NCBI GenBank assembly: GCA_004794785.1
Contig: SJOL01006485.1
Coordinates: forward strand, 141,951 to 205,950
Direction: 5' to 3'
DNA: 64,000 nt
From: Opisthorchis felineus
Taxonomy: Eukaryota; Platyhelminthes; Trematoda; Opisthorchiida; Opisthorchiidae
Within the stretch, counting starts at the first letter, position 1; every line of letters starts with the position of its first letter. The position numbers were made by a program, and so were the translations under genes. Positions 14,847 through 25,946 of the stretch are shown one piece after another. The notes under the pieces are model-generated. The model made no database searches and was not told the origin of the DNA. It worked only from the letters and a program-made list of their open reading frames with translations.

Positions 14847-15239
14847 CCAGACGTTCCTTAAGTATCACACTATGTGAGCTAAGAAGGAAGGTGGACGGAG
14901 GCAGTTCGTCGTAGATCATCTGAGTATTCTCCTGGCACAAATCCTGTGACCAAGGGGTTCGGCTAAAACTAGATGCGCGACGACGCTGTTGGTGAGAATT
15001 CGGGACGCAGCGAGCGGCGGAGAAAAACGTGGATACGTCTGGTGAATGAGAGCCCAGAAGTATCGACTGACTTTGGGAGATTACTGGGGAAGCGATGCCT
15101 GGACTAGGGGTAAATTGAGGACCGAATTGAGGAAGAAAAGGATTTGTACAGCACGTGGGTGGGAGCGAAAGCGGGGGAGCAGCAAGCAGCACACTGCATC
15201 CACTGCAACTGGAACCACCACTGTTCGTGGGAATAGAAT
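14847..15239 (-). CDS. SYK-like: Syk-like kinase exon 10: end of interdomain B to kinase boundary
   Basis: Residues 647-777 plus one base (393 bases). The acceptor is a T-rich tract ending tttttttcag and the donor gtaagc. The Pro/Ser-rich first half (LAAPPLSLPPTCC; FTPSPGIASP) is followed by the basic motif RRRASSFS (732-739), which fits an AGC-kinase site, then the tyrosine motif MIYDELPP (Y756), and finally SVILKERLG, the usual entry to strand 1 of a tyrosine kinase. The first glycine of the nucleotide-binding loop is split between this exon and exon 11. Exon length is a multiple of three with symmetric phase, so skipping would keep frame. Confidence 0.92.
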
Positions 15240-16639
15240 CTGAAAAAAATAGGATTAAATCAGTCCATATGAAGGCTGGGACTCGAAAATTGATGGACAA
15301 ACGGAACCCAATAATTATGGAAGAAAGACGTTCACTTCACAGATTGAGAGAGAAGCGCGTAATAGTGATTGACACAAACACATGCGGTCAACTAGTTGTC
15401 AGTTTTCCCGCGGTGTCTTTAGTTTGGTCGTTAGTGGGAGGGCACCATTGTGGAAACATAGGCACCGATAACCTCGCAGGTCACCGGAAACGACGAATTA
15501 GGCGTGCGATTAACAGCATCAACCTGTATAGCATGCAGTCAAGTGTACGAATAACCGAAAAATAAAAATTGATCTCATTGTGTCCTTAGTGGGACACGTA
15601 TTTAGCGAAAAGTGTTGAGTTCCGCTGCAGTCGGTAATCAATAAAAAATGCCTCGCCTGCATTTTTTCCTAAAACGCATATCCATTGAGATGTCACTCAT
15701 AACCCGTCGGAAACGCCTACTTCCATGAACTTAGAAACTTGAAGTGAGATTTCTTGTGTTGGCGACATTCGCTGTTGCTGCGATAAAATAGTGAGAAAGG
15801 GAGCGGCATCCACTGTGGGCCATTATGTACGATTTGTACCACTATGATTCGAAAATGTCTGTAAAACTGATATAGAATGAACAATCTATGCAATTGGGCC
15901 CAGGTCCGCTTTATACGTCCTATTATTCAACCAGAAAAACCACCAGAGAGAAACATGAAATCGCCTTAAACAACGGATGTCAGCAGATCCCATTGTGCTT
16001 ACATCTTGATTGATTTGATTACTGGAGTTTGTTGCACTGTATGAGAAAATGCAATTGATTTTGACAGCGGAATCCCAAGAGATTATTACTATTAACAAGT
16101 AAAGGGAAGAAAATACAGCAAGTAAACGTATGAATCCATTTAAGTGAGTAACCAACACAAAAGCATCCAAATGGCTACCGTATAGGAGAGTTCTACTCAC
16201 AACATGGGACGCAGAATGGAGGGATGTTGCAGGATTTCAACCAAATGATTTTGGTGGTCTAGTCGAGATAAATTCACTTGGATTAGTGTTCAAGTGGGTA
16301 ATTTGAAAATCTCGCCGAGCACAGCCTCAGATAAAAGATATGAGACCTAAGGTCGCTTTCCGGCTTCAAAGATATCAGCGAGCCAGCATTCAGGTCTTAG
16401 AGTTTTTCAACGTTACAAGTAATAAAACCTATGATTCCTAAAAATTGCTACAATGGAGGAAATAAGAACTTATGCCTTGTCTTGCTCCAAATTGGGTTAT
16501 TTTACGCAGACCAGCGCTCCATACTTGTCACTTGAAGCTGTATAGTTGGCTTATAGCTGATAAACTGAACTCTTAGGACCTATAGTGTTGGAATATCATC
16601 CAGTATCAAGACCGATCCCTGAATAGAATTATTCCATAC
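15240..16639 (-). other. Intron 9 of the Syk-like gene
   Basis: 1.4 kb with GT-AG ends (donor gtatgg, acceptor ttttcag). No repeat or RNA gene recognised. Confidence 0.75.
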
Positions 16640-17007
16640 CTTCATTACAATCTGGTTCCTCCCAAGGACTGTCTAAAATTGGAGGGAAGTGTAACGACTG
16701 TGGGGGTGCTTCGGTTGAGGACGTCGTGGTTATACAAGTGTCGTTCAGGGACCGGTCAGACCCGAAAGTAGCCAGTTTGGTTAGGGAGTCGGAAATCTGA
16801 GTGGTGCTCTGTGTTGTATTTGGTAAAGGACAAGATGAATGGGGTGATGGATCAGGCTGGAGGATTGAAGGATGGGTAGGTTCCCGAGTGGGTGGAGTAA
16901 ATGCACTGGAAACGATATTTGCAATCGCCACATTTACATCGGCTGTAGCCCGTCCAACCGGAGGATCACTGAGTCGAACTGGTTCTAAACATCTTGGATT
17001 GGCACCA
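16640..17007 (-). CDS. SYK-like: Syk-like kinase exon 9: interdomain B, Ser/Thr/Pro-rich
   Basis: Residues 524-646 plus one base (368 bases). The acceptor is excellent (ccccttttctcttgcag) and completes the Ser codon split with exon 8; the donor is gtatgg after GAAG. The peptide begins SGANPRCLEPVRLSDPP and has Pro/Thr-rich stretches (AFTPPTREPTHPS; LQPDPSPHSSCPLP) and an acidic end (SPWEEPDCNEG). It contains no tyrosine. It is assigned to the gene by phase, strand and compositional continuity with exons 8 and 10. Confidence 0.9.
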
Positions 17008-19601
17008 CTGCAAGAGAAAAAGGGGCAGGAGAGCGAGAACATGAAACAAAATATATCCACTACAGAGGAAAATTAGTTTATGGGGTCTTTGTCAATTAAA
17101 CAAACTACAAATGCTTGAATCGGTCAGACAAGCACATGGGTCGACGCGGGTATTCCTCCAAACACATTCTTAATTCGGTTTTGAATTTAGTGAGTGTCCA
17201 ATATATTGATCTCTTACTCTCCAATCGGGTTCCGGATACGCGAAAGCCGCCTGGTTTACCAGTGGATAGAAAGGAGCCGCTGCTGTACTTCATGGTACTG
17301 AGAAAAATCTATGAAGCTGGTCATATCCGCAACACCAAAGACAGTTAATCCGTTGTGTATTTAACCGTATAAATACACGAGGTTTGAAAATTCATGCAAA
17401 TGTAGACCCGGCGCGTTTGAAGACATTTTCATCTCCGCATCAAGTCGTGTACTAAAGGCGATTTTTCACTCTTTATGCTTAAATTACCAAGACTATAATC
17501 ATCACACCTCAAAGTTCACTATCTCCTCATACATCATGAGCTGTCCGATCAAGTTCATCAATATCTGCGTGATACTCTGATACGCTTATAAATTTGTTGT
17601 TTCTGTGCAGTGCACTCTCATTACATTCTTAATGATGACTTAAGGGACAACTATCATTGCTCGTTACTGGGGGTGGTATGAATTGGCCCATGTTCAAGAA
17701 TGGATATTTTAACTCTCGTGGTCCGAGGCAGCAGATCATCAACTTGAGAGATTATAGTCAATCTGGTGGGGATAGATTTGTAGTCCTCAGAAAAATCTGG
17801 GTCCACACAATACATATCGGTCTATTTATTTTGCATCTAAAGACTCCTTGTAAATGAGTCTTCATGGAATTCTGGATTTCGCGCCTCTAAAAGTAACCTT
17901 TATTTGAGTCTCAAGCATACCAAGTATGGATATCATGACCGACAGGTAAGCAATCACGAGAGCACAGTTACATCAAGGCTATTACATTCGGGTGCTATTC
18001 CAATAGAACAAAATTTTTGAAAAATGAAATAAATAGGGGATGAATTTTGTCTGGATTCCTCGTGAGAATTGTAACTTCAAGTCATCGAAATGTGTTTGCG
18101 CGGTCGGTTAGTCTTTGCCTAGGAGAAAATTATCAAGGTTCAAGTGTTTTCGAAATGAGGCAGTTTTTACGGTCTGTCTCTAGTCATCATACATATCAGA
18201 TGGATGTCGAATGGCTGCCCAATGTGGTCTGAAAAATTTTGCAAAACTTCAAGATGGTCCACGCAACGAAGCACTAGCTTTTCACGATGCTCATTATTTT
18301 GGAGGATGATGGGAATTACTTTTCACAGAAATGTAGTGGAAGTATAGGGAAACTAATGTAAATTCTGCAGGTATTCCCAGTGTCTTCTAGCCTCTCTGTT
18401 TTGAAGGACATGAACATTTATGAAGTAACGATAAAATGGAACGACAAACCCATGCAAAGTACTGCGTGCATGTACTTCATACCTCATACGATAAGTGATG
18501 AAGGTTGAAGATTGGTCGAACTTTCTGTCTCTATTTATTTAGTGTGATATGAGGATATACAAGAACGAGTAATAAGGCCGAAACACATGAAGTGTTTTTC
18601 GGGCGACAGTTTAAATCATTTTCTGAGAAAGGAACTGAATACAGGATTGTCCCACACATAGTCCCTAACCGAATCTGAGAACTGGGATCCATCGTTGCTG
18701 AAAAGGGAGATTTCAGCACCGGCAGGTAAGGGCCATATCCTTTGCGCTTCAAAATACAGACGACAGAGGTGGTACGCACAGATGTCTATTTTTGTGGGAG
18801 GTTGACCATTATCCAGCCAGTCGAAAAGACTGCATTTCAATACTCCGAAAAACATAATTTCCAAACACAACAGCATCACTTCGAAATCCTAGCCAGCCCC
18901 GAAAATTCTGAGTGACCTGAAATTTTTAATGTTTTATTTTACTGCTCCTTCTGTGAATTCCGTTTCTAGCTATCCTATATGTTGACATATTAGCCAGATG
19001 ACCAGGCACAGAAAACGGGCCTTTTTTGCTACAGTTCCACTTCTAGTGACTTCTGCGAGGATATTTAAATGTATCGAAACATTGGCAGCTCGAGCATGGT
19101 TACTGGATGGCAAAAAAGTCTGTTCGACGAGCCTGGTAATTCGTTTCCAAGTATCTCCCCCACCGGTGACGAAACATTTGCAGGTCAATTGTTAGGCTCT
19201 AGGGACCAGATCAATAGCCACTTAAAAGGATATGTAGCCCCGATATAGAAATTCACTTTATCTAAGCAATTTGCATGAGTTTCACATCTCGCTGTCTCGT
19301 TACAATGTAACTCTGAAGTTCCTCTGCAGACCACCCCTCTGCTTTGAGCATGCATAGATATCACGCTTCTTAAGGGATCAGGCACACAGTTAAGCAATAA
19401 ACTAAAAACAAATGAAACAGCTTGCTGTGTAATTCCCCTGCGAATAAAACCGAAGACGACTGACACCGCCTACACATTCTCAAGGCAAAACTACAATCGC
19501 GGATGAGGCCGACAACCGCACCAGTTGACTGACATATGATATCATAAACCTACACGTACTGATCAATAATGCGTTATTTATGGACTGCACTAGAAACCTA
19601 C
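17008..19601 (-). other. Intron 8 of the Syk-like gene
   Basis: 2.6 kb with donor gtaggt and a strong pyrimidine-rich acceptor. Nothing else recognised. Confidence 0.75.
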
Positions 19602-20011
19602 CTGCTGGCTCGCCGTTGTTTTTCTTGATAATGGGTAAGTTTTGCCTGTTGTTCAGGCCTTTGATTGTGGCAAAAGAGTGAAGGAGAGTTGAATATGTTT
19701 GAAAGGCCGTTCGCAGTGCATAATGACGTTGCTGTCGACGTGTCCGCCTTCGTCGATTTGCTGAGCGACAGCACGGATAGTGGATTGGTAGAAGTGCAAG
19801 TTGGAACCGGTGTAACATCTGCCAAAGGGTCTCCAACTGGTGTCGTTGGAGTAAACGGGGACGGAGGGAATGGTCTCGTATCAAACAGGGCTACTGCGGA
19901 CGCAATGCAAGTTGGTCTGTCTTCCACGGTTCCTGGACCACCGTTGTCGTTCGATTTGGTCTTGAGTAGATCAGTGAGAGGACAAAAAGTAATGGGGCTG
20001 GACGCCGTATC
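19602..20011 (-). CDS. SYK-like: Syk-like kinase exon 8: interdomain B, Ser/Thr/Pro-rich
   Basis: Residues 388-523 plus two bases (410 bases). The acceptor is accgtaaaattag and the donor gtaggt. It is rich in Thr, Ser and Pro, with several Ser/Thr-Pro sites (PPSPFTPTTPVGDP around 436-449), the kind of segment proline-directed kinases and SH3 domains can recognise (inference). It holds one of only two tyrosines in the whole interdomain (Y515 in THYQEK), followed by basic KQRRAS. Low-complexity composition makes family comparison uninformative; the evidence is the open frame of 136 codons and exact phase agreement with exons 7 and 9. Confidence 0.88.
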
Positions 20012-22428
20012 CTAATTTTACGGTGCAGGTGAAAGAAAGTAAGTAGACGAGTGTCACGTAAAATGGATGAATGGCAGATCTCCTTTCGTACGCAATATAT
20101 ATCCACACCAGCAGCGGTCTCCATTAGGGTAAGCGTGCTAAATCATTTGAACAAAATATTATTCTAACACAGAGTGCCTGATTTTTAACACATTTGTTAA
20201 ACAGGATTAAATTTCAACGTTTGAACACAATGAATTTGGGTATGTTTATTTTATTTCATAAATAACGTATAACGTTTCAACACTAAGCCCCAAATTACAA
20301 CTCGCTATGAATAAGTTTCCTCGGTTTCAGTTTATTCATGTATCTGACATACTCGGACAGATACCTATATAACAAGTCTGCACAGTCGGATTTTGTCAAA
20401 CGTGCAAATGTCAAGCGACAGGACATTGTTCAGGCTCGGTGGAACTCGATCTGCCCAGAAAAGTAATACGGAATGACGGTTACCTAAACCAATCACTTGG
20501 CTAACAAACAAACTTCAAACGAAAGGATGAGAAAGCAACTGACGGATTATTGTTGTTCCTGGTGACGGGAAATATTCAGGACATTAAGAGTGGTCTTTCG
20601 AAATTGCTGACAGCAAGGCTTTTAACTTGATGTTGTTCATCAAATAGGGCGAATCTCCCTCAAATCCCTTCACGAAACCGTACGAATTGCGGTGCAGACC
20701 GCGTTCTCTGGCTTGAGATTAAACCGGTTTGAGTGTATCGTGAGACACACTAAAGGCTTTAATGTAGAAAGCTATTATAAAGCAAGCTTGACCAGTAAAG
20801 TATAATCCGGTGACTGTCTTAGAGGGGACCTTGCAGCTGAGAAGAAATGATCTTCATGAGGGATGGCCGAAATAATTTCCGGCACCGTTTATGAAATACG
20901 GTAAACTCAGTTGACTAGTGCGATTGCCTTTGGACAAAGACTGTCTGGGGGAGTTGATTTTTGCAGTTCAAATGTAGAATTGCGCGTGTGTGAATGAGGA
21001 ATTAACAATACTCATTTAGGGCCAGTTAAGTGAAGTGAATAACTGAGTCGACAGTTAGGGTTTGAACCCTAACAACACCCCAACGCTGCCGTCCTCATCC
21101 TAAAAATATTTCGAAAAAGCATGCTATACAGTTCACCATCCTTCGCCAGATTGAGGTTAAGTATCTAAAAAGGGAACAGTAAAGTTTCTCATACCTCACA
21201 GAAGTTTTTGGTCTTTAACCTGCTGACCGAAAGTATTTTTACATGTCTATTTGGTCTGACGAAGAAAGTAAAACCGATGGTAGATAATAGTGCTATAATC
21301 GCCGTGGAAAAAAATTTCTGAAACTCACTGGTAGAGTTAGTGCATTAAAGTTTCAAGAGCTTAGGAAATCTGATCCACCGATCATACGCAGACAACCATT
21401 TAGGTGACAGATTTGCTTTTCAACAAAAACCGAGTCACGAGAAGTAGATGAATGCAACACGTCTTGATTATGTGCATGACCAATCGCCACAACTGATGTG
21501 CCAGTTTAGCCTAAGGGAAACTGTTCCGACCGCAGCTGTCATTCCTTCCATAGACCTACATTCAGTTCACTTCAGATTAATCTTTTTGCACAAAGGAAGG
21601 TTGAAAACCAAATAATTCCGACGTCTGCCAAATCTGCAGATGGGTCCAAAAATAGAAATGCCAAAGAGGTAGAAAAATTCTGTTTGATGGACATCCATTT
21701 CAAGGATCAGTCCCGGTGACGGCTTTGCACTCCCATCTATGTGTATGTGGCTATCAAAAAATGAATTGAAATATTGGTAGCTCGGGTGAGTTTATTGGTT
21801 GTTGATCAGGTGGCTGTTGATCTGTTCGCCGAGCTTGGCAATTGGCTTGCAAACGTTTCGTCACCATACGAGGAGACATCATCAGTGCGCAGTTGGGTGG
21901 GTTGTGCCAATTGCCAAGCTCGGCGAACAGATCAACAGCCACCTGATCAACAACCAACAAAAAATGAATGTTAAACCTTGGAATGCGCGCCTTGACTTTC
22001 TGTCCACCTACTTGTATGTGATAGAGCTGACACAACTACCGAAGGAAAAGCCGAAAGTGTTTTGTCGTTTGAGTTTAATCTCACTGCTCCAACCATAGAT
22101 AACACACAGAAATACGTCCAAATTCCAACTTTCATTATTTGGTCTCTTCCTACAGTCAACAGCACACATTCGCTGCGAGCAAAAATTCGTCAACCCGTGC
22201 CAAGGTTCTGGGAGAAATGTGACCACTTTCATAGAAAAAACGTTGGGCCACACAAAGAACCTCACCCTAAACATGCTTTTCCCTACAGTTACTAGTCTAG
22301 TTGATGTTCGGATACGTTGAAAGATCAACGACAATTAATATTTCCCTCCAAACGGGACTGATAACAAAATCGCTCAGGCAAAAATCATTCATGAAAGGAT
22401 TTTTCACTTAACGTCGATATCAACAAAC
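20012..22428 (-). other. Intron 7 of the Syk-like gene, containing a hairpin repeat
   Basis: 2.4 kb. It contains the perfect 52-base inverted repeat at 21795-21957. Otherwise nothing recognised. Confidence 0.75.
21795..21957. repeat. Perfect 52-bp inverted repeat with 59-base spacer (foldback element)
   Basis: Left arm 21795-21846 and right arm 21906-21957 are exact reverse complements (for example ggttgttgatcaggtggctg on the left and its complement on the right). The spacer contains tttcgtcaccatacgagg. A diverged half copy, spacer sequence plus one arm, lies at about 52475-52565. The structure resembles a foldback or MITE-like element or a head-to-head insertion of an interspersed repeat. 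Transcribed in either direction it would form a long hairpin within the kinase pre-mRNA. Confidence 0.92.
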
Positions 22429-22650
22429 CTGGTTGCCGGCCAGCAGTCGCGTCACGTTAGGCCAGTCAGCAAATGAGATCAGATCCTGCTTCAACTTTGA
22501 GCTATCAACTAGGGATGCCTCACCCGCGCCATTGGAGGCGGCAACCAAGGGTGCGGAGGACAGGGATGGCAGTGACTGGCTACCGTTCCAACTGCTAACG
22601 GCGGACGACATATTGGTTTGAACCGCGCAATCTTCTTTCGGAATAGTAGT
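22429..22650 (-). CDS. SYK-like: Syk-like kinase exon 7: interdomain B
   Basis: Residues 314-387, exactly 74 codons, entering and leaving in phase 0, so it could be skipped without a frameshift. The acceptor is ttctgtctacag and the donor gtttgt after CCAG. The peptide is Ser/Ala-rich (SSAVSSWNGSQSLPSLSSA, then KLKQDLISFADWPNVTRLL) with no tyrosine. The other two frames contain stops, which supports this reading. No domain is recognised; it is part of the long disordered segment between C-SH2 and kinase. Confidence 0.85.
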
Positions 22651-23716
22651 CTGTAGACAGAAAAGAAACCTGTCATTTAGTCAGTGGATAGTTTAAATCA
22701 AATGCCAAATCAAATGTCCAACGAGAATATGGACAACCTGTGACACGTGATTACTATGCAGCTATCTAAAAATTAATTTGTTCCTTACTTTTTCATTCAA
22801 GCAGACTGGAAAGAAAGGTGTTTCCGGTCAAAAGCAAGAGAAATGTTCGTATTACCTAGCGTAATTATCAATAGAGTGGTATATACAAAAATTGTTGGAG
22901 CCTTTAGAGTACTTCACTTTCGGTAGAATGGCAAACAAACGTTGATAGAGACGAGTCAACCTACTACTTGGAGACTATAACGGCTGTTCAAGTCGCTGTC
23001 CATCGATGACGGTAATGGAACTACAAACATGGTGTTCATCGAAGCGATGGCTTGCCTCGCAATTCCAAGAAGTTCCTTCTAGTTTTCAAGTTCAAATTTG
23101 TGTTTTTAACACTTCTAAGTATTGTGTCCCAAAAACCAAAACCAAATTAGGTCGACAGGCTTGAAAACGCATCACAATAATTTCCTCCCTGTTGAGAACT
23201 GAGACTAGTTGACATATTGAGCTACCGAGGGTGAAAGTCACCTGATAGGTACGAGGAAAAATGAAACACACTGGTACTCAGCCTTCCAAGGTTTCTGGGT
23301 AGTGCTCATCTCATCTATCGGGGATAACTAATCACGACTTCTCTACAAATTTCATGGATAGAGACTTGCTGATGACTTTAAACGATAAATATATTGCTCC
23401 TCAACTTCCTCGTCTAGTATGACTCACGCACCAAACGCAAAATCCGAAAACAAACGCACTTATTTCGTTTTGGTTTCACTGAAGGCCACACAGTTAAAAT
23501 AGAATAGAATAGAGAAAATAGAAGCGGATTGTTACCGTTCACTCAGACTGACTGAAATATAAGATTTACTTTAGTGTAGCAAATGATTCATGGCGGAATA
23601 AACCTTCTGACACCGTACTATGTCCAAGTAGTCTATTCCATGAGTTATGGACTATTGCATTTAAAACTGTGCCAAAGAGACCAGTAACTCGGAGTGAATA
23701 CAAGTGTTCGACTCAC
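22651..23716 (-). other. Intron 6 of the Syk-like gene
   Basis: 1.07 kb, the shortest intron in the gene, with donor gtgagt. Nothing else recognised. Confidence 0.75.
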
Positions 23717-23751
23717 ATTTTGTTCGTTCGCCTTAGGGGCAGCACTTGAAC
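23717..23751 (-). CDS. SYK-like: Syk-like kinase exon 6: 35-base microexon in interdomain B
   Basis: Codes for (G)SSAAPKANEQN, residues 302-313. The evidence is structural: a strong acceptor (ttttgtctacttag) and a consensus donor (gtgagt) sit 35 bases apart on the minus strand, and the length is exactly what is needed to bring exon 5 (one base left over) to phase 0 for exon 7. Without it exon 5 spliced to exon 7 would hit a stop after 18 codons. The composition is polar and disordered, like the rest of the linker. No homology could be used because the peptide is so short. Confidence 0.82.
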
Positions 23752-25855
23752 CTAAGTAGACAAAACAAGAAAGACCGCTGTTAGATCATATGCCAACCAG
23801 GAAGGATGAACCAATGGAAACAATTAAATTTACAAAAAGATAAAGACGTTGATTTATTTCACAATATCTGGCATGGAATCGTTTCAGGTTACATACGATA
23901 AATCAGGACTAACAGGACTGTCCACATAAAAGTAATGGACGACAAACAAAATTCGGACTATCTGATCTTTGTAGGACTGATTCAACAAGTCCCAACACAT
24001 GAGAATGCCAAAGTAGACGAGTATTCATGGAATCAAAAAAGACGAATATGTCAACAAAAATAAATCTTATGCCAATGGAGAAGTGGGGCTTCCAATCCAG
24101 TTTGCTATGAGAGCATCCCGAAGGGACAGATTGAGCTCAGTTTCTGAGTGAGCGGTGAGGCTTTCCGGTAATTTGTACTCTTACACATCGTATTCAGCCT
24201 CTCATCAAGTAATCGAACAGTGGTGTTTCGGTAACTGCTTCTCCGCACGATAAGTATTTCATAAAAACCGGTGTCCCAGTAGCACTAACAGCATTGTGGC
24301 CTCAGGTGTTCCAAAACGGTGCGATCAAAAATCTGTTGCATACTGGATCTTTATTATTGCACAGTATGGTACACAAGTCTCACCACCTAAGGTAGAAAGA
24401 ATCGAGTATAACGAACAGATCTTAAGAACAATGCTCGCTCCAGGCTAACCACGATGTGTGTGTTATGCAGTGTGTGACAATGTGTTTCTGGGTTGTTACC
24501 TGATGGAAGGGATCTGTTGTGATTCTCAACAGGACCATTAATTCATTCAGTTATTGGATGAGTCTTGAAAAAATTATTCCAGTTGGTAAATGACATTGCT
24601 TTAGAACACCGAATTAAAAGTACGAATGGTGCTGTAAATTTTCCAGAAAACTGCTCAAATATGCTAAACGTAATTGTGACCTGCTAGTGCGTAACAGAAA
24701 ATCCCCTAAGATAACGAACTCAAGCTAAAGACATGTAGCATAATCTCAAAACACAGCACGTTACACACTTCAGTTAAATTAAGGGTGGATTTTTGGATGC
24801 ATGAAAAGCCAAGAACTAATCAGTTTGGCTACTTTGATGAGATACAATTTAGTGTACTATGAAGGGCTCAGATACACTGAACATATGTTCAGGTGGTCGA
24901 ACTTCAAGCGATTTGAGTAGCAGCCCTAAGCCGCTGCTGCTGTGGGTGAAAATCCGTCAGGTGGGCAATTGTTAGCGAAAGGGTCAACTGACAGTCTTTA
25001 GCAAACCGTTTTTGACATTTCTGATGATTAGCGGTACTATGGCCTGTATAGTGAATAAGCAATCACCTTATCGAAAGTCCACGGAAACTTTCACACTGAA
25101 CTGTTCCCAGTTGATGCCTAAGGCTTAGAGATTGCGTATCAGAAAACGACGCCAGTGAGCGTGTTGAAATAATCTAAAGATGGTGACGATGGGGTGCTAA
25201 ACGGCCCACTAAAGCTCTGCTTAATAATACAGAACAACGATCTTATAATCCACATGCATATCGGTTCAACTCGGTGTTTTCCAGCAAAAGGAACCGATTT
25301 AGGATGAGCTTGTGTTCACCATCAATGAATTCAAACAAGAGAGATTTATCCGACATCTAGCGAAATCGTTTTATTTCAGTTATAAATTAGTCATGGAGAA
25401 TGTCCTGGTGAATCCGCACTGAAATTTCCTTCTTCGCGGAGAAGACATGTTGATAAAGTTCCAACATTCTACTACTCACATCATAATTATGCTTTCCAGT
25501 TCACGTGCAGTAATCGGTCTATTTCCAAAACGAAAGTGGATTTTATTTCGGAAATCCATAACCACGGTAAAGAGGATTGTTTTATTCCCGGGAGAAATCG
25601 ATATTACATGATGAAGGTATAGACAGCTGTTCGGGTTGATGATTCGGCACTCTCATTATACTAAGTGTAAAAATGCAGTCTAAAAACCAGCCTCTATTTG
25701 AACGGTTATTCCGGAACCTGCCTGCAGGATACTAAAAAACAGTACTGTTCATCTAGCTAAGTGCGAGGAACGAGCTGATAAGATGATGGATGATGATATG
25801 AAAATGGTGAGAGCTAAAAGCACACACGCGTGTAGATGCAAAACACTTAACCCAC
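23752..25855 (-). other. Intron 5 of the Syk-like gene
   Basis: 2.1 kb between exon 5 and the microexon. Donor gtgggt and acceptor tctacttag. Nothing else recognised. Confidence 0.75.
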
Positions 25856-25946
25856 CCGATCGAGACCTTGTGAAACTGGGAGCCACAACAGGCTGGCGAA
25901 GTTTACATAACAATCCATCTTGTCGATGATGGTAGTGGTCAATCAT
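25856..25946 (-). CDS. SYK-like: Syk-like kinase exon 5: end of C-SH2
   Basis: Residues 272-301 plus one base. MIDHYHHRQDGLLCKLRQP is the final helix and strand of the C-SH2 (the family pattern is a hydrophobic helix, His-Tyr, Asp-Gly-Leu, Leu). After it comes VAPSFTRSRS, the beginning of interdomain B. The acceptor is tttactttgcag. Two overlapping donors lie at the 3' end: CGG/gtgggt (used here, 91-base exon) and, four bases on, GTGG/gttaag (95-base exon). Only the first keeps frame with microexon 6 and exon 7. Confidence 0.92.

Noticed and set aside
21054..21084. Palindrome containing ttaggg and ccctaa, telomere-like.
   Set aside because: Only one unit on each side; not a telomeric array.
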